Shown here one piece after another: positions 15,985 through 23,594 of a stretch of DNA of 23,594 bases (positions are counted from its first letter, which is position 1; each line of letters opens with the position of its first letter). Source of the DNA: an uncultured Clostridia bacterium. GTDB lineage: Bacteria > Bacillota > Clostridia > TANB77 > CAG-465. Below the pieces are notes generated by a model. That model did not search any database. It saw only the letters and a program-made list of their open reading frames with translations, and had not been told where the DNA came from. The stretch spans positions 1-23,594 of the forward strand of contig CAKPJL010000017.1 of the NCBI GenBank assembly GCA_934162655.1, written 5' to 3'. Made by a program: the position numbers and the translations under genes.

Positions 15985-16011
15985 TTACAAAAAAGTTATA
16001 TTTTTTTGTAA
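15985..16011 (-). terminator. AT-rich hairpin after the PASTA kinase gene
   Basis: Perfect 10-nt arms (15985-15994 and 16002-16011), TTACAAAAAA with TTTTTTGTAA, and a 7-nt loop. It lies 14 nt past the kinase stop codon. The T-run is within the stem rather than after it, so termination may be inefficient; the same hairpin could work on the plus strand, where TTTATTTT follows. Confidence 0.5.
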
Positions 16012-16025
16012 TTTATTTTACCTTT

Positions 16026-18077
16026 TTAGTTTAAATTAATAGTTTGTTCTTTAAGTTGCTTATCGTTTATATAAATTTGCAAAGAAACCTTTTCATATCC
16101 ATTAATAGTTATAGTTGCCTCTTTATCATTTTTAGTTATTGTAGAAGGTGTTACTGCTACTTGATTATATGTACCACCATCTATACTTGCCATAATTTTT
16201 AAAGTTGCAGTTTTTGGGCTACTATTTGTTGAATCTACATTAGTTAAAGTAGTATTAGTAGTTGTATCATCACCAAATACACTTGATGTAAATTCAGTTA
16301 AATTTATAGTTATCTTTTTAGTTATAAGTACCTTATTTATAGTAAGTTCTACTAAATCTCCTTCTTTTAATTCCTGATTTTGTGGATAATTTTGAGCTAT
16401 TACTATACCATTTGCTTTGTTTTTATCTTCTCCCGTCTTTATTTTTACTTCAAGTTTTAAATCAGTTAATGTCTTTTTTGCTTCTTCTAAAGTATTTCCA
16501 ATTACACTTGGCATTAGAACTGTTTGTTTTCCATCACCTGAGCTTATTTTTAATTTTATAGTAGTGCCATAAGCAACTTCTTCCCCTGCTTTTGGTTCCT
16601 GTTCAAATATAAGACCTTTTGCAACTTTTTCATTTACCTCTTCTGCAGATTCAATTACAAATCCATTTGAGTCTTGCAATTCATATGTTGCAACTTTTAA
16701 ATCTTTTCCTACTACATCAGGTACTTTAACAATTTTTGTTCCTTTACTTACAACAACCTCAATTTTTGAATATGTAGACATTTTTCCTGGTTCTTGTGAC
16801 TGACTAATAATTTTTCCTTCTTCATATTCTTTTGAATATTCTACTCCATTTTGAACAACTTCAATGCCCTTTTGTCTATACTCTTCTATAATATCTAGAT
16901 AAACCTTCCCCCTCAAATCAGGCACTTCAAATTCACTTTTAGAATTATTAGTATTAGTAAATTTTTTATATAATTTTGGCCCAAATATTACGCCAAATAT
17001 AGCAATTATAACAAGCATTACAACAATATATATAATTAAGGCTTTTTTATTTTTCTTCTTATTTGCTGAAACATTTAAAGCATCTGTTTTATACTTTTCT
17101 TCAAAACTTTTTATCTTAGCATTATTTTGATTTGCAATTCTTCTTGGTTCTTTTGTTCTTAGATTAGGTACAACACCAGCATTAATATCTTTTGTGTTTA
17201 TTACTTGCGTTTCACCAGATACAACATTATTTCTTTTTCTCCTTGTTTGAAGTTCCATAACATCTTTTATATCTTCTAATATGTCAGTAGCACTTTGATA
17301 CCTAATTGCTGTATTTTTTGACATTGCTTTTAGTATAATATCATTTAGGCTATCTGGTATCTTATCATTTATTTCCTTTGGTGGAATTGGTTCTTCTTGA
17401 ATTTGTTTTAGAGCTATTGCCACCGGACTATCACCATCAAAAGGAAGTTTTCCTGTTGCCATTTCATACATTACTACACCAAGTGAATATATATCTGACT
17501 TCTCATCAGTATATCCTCCCTTAGCATGCTCTGGTGAAAAATAATGAACAGATCCTACCGTACTCCCAAAGTTAGTAATTGTTGCACTGCTTACATTTGT
17601 AATCTTTGCTATACCAAAATCCGTAACCTTTGCAGTCAAATCATCTTCAATTGTTATATTTTGTGGTTTTATATCTCTATGTATTATATGGGCTTTATGT
17701 GCTGCTTGAAGAGCTGAGGCAATTTGCTCTGATATTTTTAAAACTTCATTTACCGGCAATTTTCCTTTTTCTTCAATATAGTCTTTTAAGTTTTTACTAT
17801 TTAAAAGCTCCATTACAATATAATTTATTCCATCTTCTGTTCCAACATCATAAACTGATACAATGTTTGGATGAGTAAGAGCCGCAGCAGATCTTGCTTC
17901 TTCTTTAAACTTTTTTACAAACATTTCATCTTGTGCATATTCATCTTTTAGAACCTTTATAGCAACATATCTATTTAATAACTTACATTTAGCTTTATAG
18001 ACAATAGCCATTCCGCCTTCTCCAACTTTACCTATAATCTCATATCTATTTGCTAGCACTTTTCCTATTATATTCAT
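16026..18077 (-). CDS. prkC: PASTA-domain Ser/Thr protein kinase (PrkC/Stk/PknB family)
   Basis: Membrane kinase that senses peptidoglycan fragments or lipid II outside the cell and phosphorylates proteins of growth, division and dormancy exit. The 683 residues hold a full Hanks-type kinase domain (about 10-275) with Gly-rich loop GEGGMA at 19-24, VAIK Lys 41, HRD at 133-135, DFG at 153-155 and a Ser/Thr-rich activation loop (163-175); a basic juxtamembrane stretch; one transmembrane helix at about 346-366; then three PASTA domains (about 384-445, 450-513, 519-582). A 100-residue extracellular tail follows, with a Thr/Ser/Asn-rich linker (about 595-620) and a beta-rich end. ATG 18077 follows AGGTGAGGG. 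It begins 15 nt after the cognate phosphatase gene. rsgA, the usual next gene in Firmicutes, is missing. Confidence 0.97.
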   Translation of the reverse strand: MNIIGKVLANRYEIIGKVGEGGMAIVYKAKCKLLNRYVAIKVLKDEYAQDEMFVKKFKEEARSAAALTHPNIVSVYDVGTEDGINYIVMELLNSKNLKDYIEEKGKLPVNEVLKISEQIASALQAAHKAHIIHRDIKPQNITIEDDLTAKVTDFGIAKITNVSSATITNFGSTVGSVHYFSPEHAKGGYTDEKSDIYSLGVVMYEMATGKLPFDGDSPVAIALKQIQEEPIPPKEINDKIPDSLNDIILKAMSKNTAIRYQSATDILEDIKDVMELQTRRKRNNVVSGETQVINTKDINAGVVPNLRTKEPRRIANQNNAKIKSFEEKYKTDALNVSANKKKNKKALIIYIVVMLVIIAIFGVIFGPKLYKKFTNTNNSKSEFEVPDLRGKVYLDIIEEYRQKGIEVVQNGVEYSKEYEEGKIISQSQEPGKMSTYSKIEVVVSKGTKIVKVPDVVGKDLKVATYELQDSNGFVIESAEEVNEKVAKGLIFEQEPKAGEEVAYGTTIKLKISSGDGKQTVLMPSVIGNTLEEAKKTLTDLKLEVKIKTGEDKNKANGIVIAQNYPQNQELKEGDLVELTINKVLITKKITINLTEFTSSVFGDDTTTNTTLTNVDSTNSSPKTATLKIMASIDGGTYNQVAVTPSTITKNDKEATITINGYEKVSLQIYINDKQLKEQTINLN

Positions 18078-18092
18078 AAAATACCCTCACCT

Positions 18093-18830
18093 TTACAACT
18101 TAACTACTATTACAGTTATATTATCAGAGCCACCATTTTCATTTGCTCTAACTATAATGTTACTTGCAACTTCATCAAATTTTGTACTCTTAAAAATATT
18201 TATTACTTCATTTTCTGTAAGCATATTACTCATACCATCTGTACATAGTAATAAGTATCCTTCACTAAAACTTGCAGTATTTACAACAACTTCAACATTT
18301 TTAGAAATTCCAACAGCTTTAGTTAACATATGCTTTTGTGGATGATTTTTTGCTTCTTCTTCATTTATCACATTAGTTTTTAAAAGTTCATTTACATATG
18401 TATCATCAACAGTTATTTGCTTCATATTAGTTAGACTACTATCAATAAAATAAAGTCTACTATCACCAACAGATGCGTAAAACACTTTGTTATTAATTCT
18501 ATATACAAGTGTTACAGTAGTTCCCATACCATTATAAATAGGCTCTGACAAACTCAAATTATATATGTCTTCATTTGCATATTTAATAGCACTACTTATC
18601 ACATATTTTATTTTATCATCACTTGCATTTTTTAGCCATCTAGACTTCTCACATATATAATCTGAAACATCTTTTGTAAGTGTATTACTTGCAACTTCCC
18701 CGCTCAAATGTCCACCAAGTCCATCAGCTACAATAAATATAGAAGCATTCTCATCTATTATTTTCATATAATAGCTATCTTCATTATTTTTTCTTGTCTT
18801 ACCAACATCAGATTTGGCAGTAAGTTTCAT
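18093..18830 (-). CDS. prpC: PP2C-family protein phosphatase (PrpC/Stp)
   Basis: Cytoplasmic, Mn/Mg-dependent Ser/Thr phosphatase that reverses the action of the neighbouring PASTA kinase. The 245-residue protein shows the bacterial PP2C motifs in order: RKNNED (Asp 18), VADGLGGH (about 34-41), MGTTV, YASVGDSRLY, LLLCTDGMSN and a final GGSDNITVI. All metal-binding acidic residues appear present. No membrane segment. ATG at 18830 follows AGAGGTGAAA. Its own promoter lies in the 54-nt gap after rlmN, so phosphatase and kinase can be expressed apart from rlmN. Confidence 0.97.
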   Translation of the reverse strand: MKLTAKSDVGKTRKNNEDSYYMKIIDENASIFIVADGLGGHLSGEVASNTLTKDVSDYICEKSRWLKNASDDKIKYVISSAIKYANEDIYNLSLSEPIYNGMGTTVTLVYRINNKVFYASVGDSRLYFIDSSLTNMKQITVDDTYVNELLKTNVINEEEAKNHPQKHMLTKAVGISKNVEVVVNTASFSEGYLLLCTDGMSNMLTENEVINIFKSTKFDEVASNIIVRANENGGSDNITVIVVKL

Positions 18831-18853
18831 ATTTTCACCTCTATTATAAATAT

Positions 18854-18881
18854 ATTATATCATTACTTTTATATATTTCAA
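18854..18881 (-). promoter_or_regulatory. Promoter before the phosphatase-kinase pair
   Basis: Minus-strand TTGAAA (18881-18876), 16-nt spacer, TATAAT (18859-18854), 24 nt before the phosphatase start codon. A second TATAAT at 18848-18843 lies too close to the ribosome binding site to serve. Confidence 0.6.
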
Positions 18882-18884
18882 TAA

Positions 18885-19934
18885 CTAATTTTCACTTTCA
18901 ATATATTTTTTTCTTAACTGACCACATGCAGCATCGATATCTTGCCCAAGTGTTCTTCTAACAGTTGTTATAATACCACATGAATTAAGCGTATTCATAA
19001 AATCTTCAACAGATTTTTCCTTTGATTTTTTATACTGGCCATTTTTTATTTCGTTTACAGGAATTAAATTAACATGTGCTATCATTCCTCTTAAAAGTTT
19101 TACAAGTCCCATAGCATCTTCATAGCTGTCGTTTTTTCCATATATTAGAGCATATTCAAAGCTTATTCTTCTACCAGTTATTTTTATATATTCCTTGCAA
19201 GCATCAATTAATTCTTTTATAGAGTATCTATTTGCAATAGGCATTATTTCTTTTCTTTTTTCATCTGTTGTAGCATGTAAAGAAATAGAAAGTGTACATT
19301 GTATGTTTTCTTTTGCTAGTCTATATATATTTGGAACTAAACCACATGTTGAAAGACTTATATGTCTTGCACCAATTCCTAGACCTTCTTTATTATTTAT
19401 AAGTCTTATAGATTTTACAACATTGTCATAATTATCAAGTGGCTCCCCAATTCCCATATAAACCACATTTGATATTTTTTCATTTGTATATTTTTCCACC
19501 ACATGAATTTGTCCTTCTATCTCAGATGCTAGGAGCCCTCTTACAAAGCCTTCTTTTGTTGAAGCACAAAACTTACATCCCATCTTGCAACCAACTTGTG
19601 TAGAAACGCATATTGTATTTCCGTGATTATATACCATAAATACAGTTTCTATTGCATTATTATCATCTAGCCTTATTAAAAACTTTTTAGTACCATCCTT
19701 TTTTGATTCCTGTACAGTTATTATCTCAAGTTTAGGTATATAAGTTTTTTCAATTAGTTTTTCTCTTAAACTTTTTGATATATCTGTCATATAATCAAAA
19801 CTCTCTACATTGTATCTATGTAACCATTTAAATATTTGTTTTGCATGAAATTTCTTTTCTTTCAAACTCTCAATATATTCTTCTAATTCTTCTTGTGTTA
19901 ATTCTTTAATATTTATTTTATTTTCTTCTTTCAT
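18885..19934 (-). CDS. rlmN: Dual-specificity 23S rRNA/tRNA adenine-C2 methyltransferase RlmN
   Basis: Radical SAM enzyme that methylates C2 of A2503 in 23S rRNA and of A37 in some tRNAs. The 349-residue protein has an N-terminal helical domain (RNA-binding, EYIESLKEKKFHAKQIFKW), then CVSTQVGCKMGCKFCAS with the cluster cysteines at 116, 120 and 123, a GEPLDNYDNV motif, and the methyl-carrying cysteine in AACGQLRKK at 337. The sequence fits RlmN rather than its paralogue Cfr. ATG at 19934 has only a modest AAGAGAA ribosome binding site. It is first in the rlmN-phosphatase-kinase order that is common in Firmicutes. Confidence 0.97.
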   Translation of the reverse strand: MKEENKINIKELTQEELEEYIESLKEKKFHAKQIFKWLHRYNVESFDYMTDISKSLREKLIEKTYIPKLEIITVQESKKDGTKKFLIRLDDNNAIETVFMVYNHGNTICVSTQVGCKMGCKFCASTKEGFVRGLLASEIEGQIHVVEKYTNEKISNVVYMGIGEPLDNYDNVVKSIRLINNKEGLGIGARHISLSTCGLVPNIYRLAKENIQCTLSISLHATTDEKRKEIMPIANRYSIKELIDACKEYIKITGRRISFEYALIYGKNDSYEDAMGLVKLLRGMIAHVNLIPVNEIKNGQYKKSKEKSVEDFMNTLNSCGIITTVRRTLGQDIDAACGQLRKKYIESEN

Positions 19935-19963
19935 TAAAATTCTCTTTTCTTCTAATAATATTT

Positions 19964-19992
19964 ATTTTACTATAAAACATTACAAAATGCAA
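19964..19992 (-). promoter_or_regulatory. Promoter of rlmN
   Basis: Minus-strand TTGCAT (19992-19987), 17-nt spacer, TAAAAT (19969-19964), 29 nt before the rlmN start codon and just after the hairpin that follows the CapA-like gene. One or two mismatches in each hexamer. Confidence 0.55.
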
Positions 19993-20004
19993 CTTTTATA
20001 ACGG

Positions 20005-20039
20005 TTAAAGGTATATCTTATAGCAAGATATACCTTTAA
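20005..20039 (-). terminator. 15-bp hairpin after the CapA-like gene
   Basis: Perfect 15-nt arms (20005-20019 and 20025-20039) with a 5-nt loop, starting 1 nt after the stop codon. On the minus strand it is followed by CCGTTATAAAAG, with no real T-run, so it is either a weak terminator or an mRNA 3'-end stabiliser. The position between two operons favours termination or end protection. Confidence 0.6.
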
Positions 20040-20040
20040 T

Positions 20041-21261
20041 TTAAAACTTTATAACTATTTTACTATTTTCTATATAAGACTCAAGTCCATTTTCATTGTG
20101 CCATCTATTATACATCTCTAAAATTTCATTACACTTTTCTAGATTGTACTCAAAATATAACTTTACCTCTTTTTTTTGATATGTAAAGATTGGGGTCATT
20201 GTAAGAGAAGTTATTTTCTTGTTTTCTATTATTAAGTCAAAAATAAATGATTCTTGTGATACATATAAATCCGAGTCAGAAATAAGGTATCCTGTACTGT
20301 AAATTATTGGTTTTTCTTTGTATTTAACTACCGGGTATACACCTGCTGCATGACTTCCAATAACTAAATCTGCTCCATTATCTATTGCTATTTTTGCAAT
20401 TTCAGACATTTGAGAAGTAACTGTGTATTCATATTCTTTTCCCCAGTGTATATCTGCAATAACTACATCTGCTATTTTTTTTGCTTCTTTTATGTTCTTT
20501 TTGAAATTTTCTTTATCATATATACTAATACCAAAATTTCCATATAGATTTTTTGTTTTTAATATTACAGAATTAGTAGAAACTATTGCTACTTTTTGCT
20601 CGCCTTTTTCAAAGTATACAGGTGTGTCTTTTTGACCTGCAACTAAAATATCATTTTTTTCAAGTATCGACTTTGTATTGTTAAAAATATTATAAGAGTA
20701 ATCTATCATATGGTCTGTTGCAAGTGATAAAGAGTCGATTCCTAGAGCACCAAATCCATTTATAATTTCTTTTGTTACTAAATATTTATTTTTAGTGTCT
20801 TCTAGTTTCTCAACATTAGTTATATTGGTAGCAAGAGTAGCATATGTAAAATCTGAATCTTTTGTATATAAATGAACATTTTTGAATGCAGAACTATATA
20901 TATAATTTACATTTTTACTAACGCTGCCTCCCATCATAATCTCTCCAAGAAGTGTAAACTTAATTTTTGACATATCATTTTTCTCATTTTCTTCATCAAA
21001 ATTTTTGTCTATATTTTCATCTAAATTATTTTTATCATCTTCTTTATATATATAAATATCATTATTTTCATAGCCTTCTAAATATTTTTTAGTATTTTTA
21101 TTGGATTTAAGATGAGTATTGAAATTTATAAAAACACTAGTTCCAACTAATATTAAAAGTAAAGTAAAACTTATTATTATAATATTTTTTTTATTTATAT
21201 AGTTCCTAACATATAATCTTTTTCTATTGAGGAAAGTTCTACTTCTAAGACTTTTTGACAT
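20041..21261 (-). CDS. Membrane-anchored CapA-like (PGA_cap) metallophosphatase-fold protein
   Basis: Related to CapA/PgsA proteins of polyglutamate capsule synthesis; most homologues have no proven role. The 406-residue protein has a very basic cytoplasmic start (1-25), one transmembrane helix (about 27-47), an acidic linker rich in Asp, Glu and Asn (about 50-98) and then the CapA-like domain. Recognisable blocks are LLGEIMMGGSV (about 104-114), ATDHMIDY (181-188), DIHWGKEYEY (270-279) and GADLVIGSHAAGVYPV (296-311). Compared with the family, Asp of GDxM is Glu 107, the Asn-Leu-Glu block is missing, and the second His of HPH is absent, so catalysis is doubtful. ATG 21261 has AAAGGAGA ten bases upstream and lies 67 nt inside mtaB. 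No capB, capC or capsule genes are nearby. Confidence 0.78.
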   Translation of the reverse strand: MSKSLRSRTFLNRKRLYVRNYINKKNIIIISFTLLLILVGTSVFINFNTHLKSNKNTKKYLEGYENNDIYIYKEDDKNNLDENIDKNFDEENEKNDMSKIKFTLLGEIMMGGSVSKNVNYIYSSAFKNVHLYTKDSDFTYATLATNITNVEKLEDTKNKYLVTKEIINGFGALGIDSLSLATDHMIDYSYNIFNNTKSILEKNDILVAGQKDTPVYFEKGEQKVAIVSTNSVILKTKNLYGNFGISIYDKENFKKNIKEAKKIADVVIADIHWGKEYEYTVTSQMSEIAKIAIDNGADLVIGSHAAGVYPVVKYKEKPIIYSTGYLISDSDLYVSQESFIFDLIIENKKITSLTMTPIFTYQKKEVKLYFEYNLEKCNEILEMYNRWHNENGLESYIENSKIVIKF

Positions 21262-22493
21262 AAAGATTTATCTCCTTTAACACGAACTTTTATATAATTT
21301 TTAGTATATCCTTCTAAATATTCATTACTATATTTTTCAATTAAAACATCTACCTTTTTACCTATATAGCTCTTTTCTATTTCCTCTTTTATCTTATTTG
21401 AAAGAGTTATTAGTTTATTACTTCTATAATTTGCCACCTCACCACTAACTTGTCCTGGCATAGTTGCAGCTCGTGTCCACTTTCTTTTTGAATATTTAAA
21501 AGTATGTACCTCATAAAATTTAATCTTTTTTAGCATATTTAAAGTGTTTTCAAATTGTATGTCTGTTTCCCCTGGAAATCCCACAATTATATCACAAGTA
21601 AGTATAACATCTTCAAAAGCCTCATGTAGATTATTTGTTACTTCTAGAATAAAAGAAGAATCATATTTTCTATTCATATTTTTAAGTACATCATCATCTA
21701 GGCTTTGAGTTGATATATGAAAATGATGGCATAATTTGTCTATATTTTTTAGTCTTTCAATATTACTTTTGCTAAGTATCCTTGGTTCAATAGAGCCAAG
21801 CCTTATTCTTAAAAGCCCATCTATTTTTGCAAGTTCTTCTATAACATCTATTAAATCTATTTTTTTATCTAAGTCTACACCATATGATGAAATCTCTATT
21901 CCAACAACTACTAATTCCCTTACCCCTGTGTTTACTAGCTTTTTTGCCTCGGATATTATATCTGAAATATTTCTACTTCTTACTCTTCCTCTTACATATG
22001 GAATAATACAGTAAGAGCAAAAGTTATTGCACCCATCTTCTATTTTGATTGATTCTCTTATATCAAAAGCCTCATTTAGTATATCACTTTTAATATACTT
22101 TTTTGATTTTGAGATATCTGATACTTTATATACCTTATTTTTCTTTTTGTTTTTGATATATTCATTAATAACTAAATATACATCTTTTTTTTCGTCATTT
22201 CCAAGTATTATATCTGCTATATCTAAAGCATCAAAATTTTCTTTGCTTTGTAATTCTTGTGCATAGCAGCCGATCAAAACACAAATTCCACCTAACTTTT
22301 TAGCTCTACTTAAATAATTTCTAGTTTTTCTTGTTGCTAAATTTGTTACAGAACATGAATTTATTATATATACATCTGCTTTTTTATTAAATTCTACTAT
22401 CTTCCAATTATTTTTAATAAATTCTTCTTTTATTTTATCAGTTTCATATTGATTTACTTTACAACCCAATGTACAAAATGCTACTTTATACAA
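21195..22493 (-). CDS. mtaB: tRNA t6A37 methylthiotransferase MtaB
   Basis: Radical SAM enzyme with two iron-sulphur clusters that adds a methylthio group to N6-threonylcarbamoyladenosine at tRNA position 37. The 432-residue protein has the N-terminal cluster cysteines at 11, 47 and 76 (LGCKVNQYE, NSCSVT, GCYAQ), the radical SAM triad at 155, 159 and 162 (CNNFCSYC), HFHISTQS, GFPGET, and a C-terminal TRAM domain. CKVNQYETD and the HFH motif point to MtaB rather than MiaB or RimO. The start is a TTG at 22491-22493; GAGGAG at the end of dusB, about 12 nt away, can serve as ribosome binding site. The dusB stop codon is 6 nt upstream. Confidence 0.94.
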   Translation of the reverse strand: MYKVAFCTLGCKVNQYETDKIKEEFIKNNWKIVEFNKKADVYIINSCSVTNLATRKTRNYLSRAKKLGGICVLIGCYAQELQSKENFDALDIADIILGNDEKKDVYLVINEYIKNKKKNKVYKVSDISKSKKYIKSDILNEAFDIRESIKIEDGCNNFCSYCIIPYVRGRVRSRNISDIISEAKKLVNTGVRELVVVGIEISSYGVDLDKKIDLIDVIEELAKIDGLLRIRLGSIEPRILSKSNIERLKNIDKLCHHFHISTQSLDDDVLKNMNRKYDSSFILEVTNNLHEAFEDVILTCDIIVGFPGETDIQFENTLNMLKKIKFYEVHTFKYSKRKWTRAATMPGQVSGEVANYRSNKLITLSNKIKEEIEKSYIGKKVDVLIEKYSNEYLEGYTKNYIKVRVKGDKSLCQKVLEVELSSIEKDYMLGTI

Positions 22494-22499
22494 TATATA

Positions 22500-23498
22500 C
22501 TACATCTCCTCATTACACTTTTTTAGCAAATTAAAGTATTCTTTTATAATATCTACTACCTCTTCTAAATTATTTGCAGTATTTATGCTTGCCCTAATAC
22601 TGCTACTATTTTTTAATCCTTTTAGATAACAAGCTATATATTTTCTCATTTTTAAATTGGCATTTTTTTCATTTTCAAATTGTCTTATGTAAGATATATG
22701 TTCTAAAATAAGATTAAGCCTTTCATCAAGAGATGGAATATAATCCTTTCCCTCCAAAATGCTTTTAAAAATCCAAGGATTATCACAAGCACCTCTACCA
22801 ATTAATATACCATCACATTTAGTGTATTCAAACATTTTATTTGCACTTTTAACATCAATAATATCACCATTTCCAAAAACTGGTATACTTACATTTTCTT
22901 TTACCTTTTTTATTATATCTAAGTCACATTCACCAGAATAATATTGCTTTCTTGTTCTTCCATGTATTGTTATTGCTGCTATCCCATTTTTCTCACATAT
23001 TTTTGCGACTTCTACTGCAGTTATTTTGTCATCATCAAACCCCTTACGAGTTTTGACAGTAATAGGCTTTTTGGAAACTTTTACAGCTTCTTTTGTTATT
23101 TCATCTATTTTATTTAAATCAAGTAATAAACCAGAACCATCACCATTTTTTACAATTTTTGGAGCCGGACATCCCATATTAATATCTATGATATCTATGC
23201 TATCATCTTCATTTAATGTTTTTATCATAGTGCAAATTGTATCTTTGTCATGTCCAAAAATCTGTACAACTGATGGATGTTCTCCCTCATCTATTTTAAG
23301 AATTTTTTCAGTTCTATAACTTCCAAATTTCATTGCCTCACTGCTTGCCATTTCAGTATATGTAAGACCTGGTCCAAACTGCCTTAGTATTCTTCTAAAA
23401 GGTACATCGGTCCATCCTGCCATAGGAGCTAAAAATACATTATTTTTCACAGTAACATTACCTATTTTTATTTCTTTTACATACTTATTTTTACACAT
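22500..23498 (-). CDS. dusB: tRNA-dihydrouridine synthase (DusB family)
   Basis: FMN-dependent enzyme that reduces uridines in the tRNA D-loop to dihydrouridine. The 332-residue protein has an N-terminal TIM barrel with LAPMAGWTDVPFR, YTEMASSEA, DINMGCPAPKIVKNGDGSGLL (containing the active-site cysteine), TIHGRTRKQYYSG, GNGDI and GRGACDNPWIF, and a C-terminal helical domain. The order and spacing fit bacterial DusB. ATG at 23496-23498 follows AAGGAGAAAT. It starts 8 nt after the stop of a partial upstream gene and is followed by mtaB after 6 nt, so it sits within an operon whose promoter is outside the window. Confidence 0.95.
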   Translation of the reverse strand: MCKNKYVKEIKIGNVTVKNNVFLAPMAGWTDVPFRRILRQFGPGLTYTEMASSEAMKFGSYRTEKILKIDEGEHPSVVQIFGHDKDTICTMIKTLNEDDSIDIIDINMGCPAPKIVKNGDGSGLLLDLNKIDEITKEAVKVSKKPITVKTRKGFDDDKITAVEVAKICEKNGIAAITIHGRTRKQYYSGECDLDIIKKVKENVSIPVFGNGDIIDVKSANKMFEYTKCDGILIGRGACDNPWIFKSILEGKDYIPSLDERLNLILEHISYIRQFENEKNANLKMRKYIACYLKGLKNSSSIRASINTANNLEEVVDIIKEYFNLLKKCNEEM

Positions 23499-23506
23499 AT
23501 TTCTCC

Positions 23507-23594
23507 TTAATCAAACTCTTGTATTTTTTGTCCAAAATATATTTTTCCTTTATATTTAAAACCTTTTATATAATAGATATTATTAGTATTTTCT
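23507..23594 (-). CDS. C-terminal end of an unidentified gene, cut by the window edge
   Basis: An open frame on the minus strand enters from the right edge and ends in TAA at 23507-23509. About 28 residues are visible, with a Lys/Tyr/Gly-rich end reading KGKIYFGQKIQEFD. Its stop lies 8 nt before the dusB start codon, close enough for co-transcription. The fragment is too short to identify. Confidence 0.5.
   Translation of the reverse strand, partial: ENTNNIYYIKGFKYKGKIYFGQKIQEFD

Noticed and set aside
18885..19934. Cfr-type antibiotic resistance methyltransferase
   Set aside because: Location beside the PP2C/PASTA kinase pair and the sequence around the cluster and C-terminal cysteine fit housekeeping RlmN.
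20041..21261. Polyglutamate capsule locus
   Set aside because: No capB, capC or pgs partners are present and the metal site looks degenerate; the CapA-like fold alone does not show capsule synthesis.

Overview
The window is strongly AT-rich and every credible gene lies on the minus strand, so transcription runs from high to low coordinates. Gene content and order point to a low-GC Bacillota, most likely Clostridia: a CIRCE-controlled hrcA-grpE-dnaK-dnaJ operon, rlmN next to a PP2C phosphatase and a PASTA kinase, strong GGAGG ribosome binding sites, TTGACA/TATAAT promoters and AT-rich hairpin terminators. I cannot name the genus. An uncultured gut clostridial lineage is a guess from base composition only. 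I see no rRNA, tRNA, CRISPR array, transposase or prophage block, and no gene-free stretch above 300 bases.

Layout in transcription order (right to left). (1) 23594-20005: end of an unidentified gene, then dusB, mtaB and a CapA-like membrane-anchored protein, packed tightly. The CapA-like gene starts 67 nt inside mtaB. (2) 19992-15985: rlmN, PP2C phosphatase, PASTA Ser/Thr kinase, with one promoter before rlmN and a second before the phosphatase. The phosphatase and kinase form a reversible signalling pair that senses the cell wall. (3) 15968-13110: rpmF with a perfect consensus promoter and its own terminator, followed by rluA-type synthase, prfB and a HAD-family protein, ending at a 13-bp hairpin terminator. 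(4) 13094-8238: class I heat-shock operon hrcA-grpE-dnaK-dnaJ with a textbook promoter overlapped by a CIRCE operator (one mismatch) and a terminator after dnaJ. (5) 8165-7648: one small membrane protein with its own promoter and terminator. (6) 7634-133: rsmE, rusA-like, alr, a glycosyltransferase broken by a frameshift, two unrecognised proteins and uvrB, with no convincing terminator between them until the hairpin over the uvrB stop codon. They may form one long transcript.

Most of the window is housekeeping: translation and RNA modification (dusB, mtaB, rlmN, rsmE, rluA-type, prfB, rpmF), protein folding, DNA repair and recombination (uvrB, rusA-like) and cell-wall biology (alr, PASTA kinase/phosphatase). 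The least ordinary items are the broken glycosyltransferase, the two unknown genes beside it, the CapA-like protein that lacks several expected metal ligands and overlaps mtaB, and hairpins around dnaK that do not fit a simple terminator role. I found no clear evidence of a wholly new multi-gene system. The pair of unknown genes is the best place to look.
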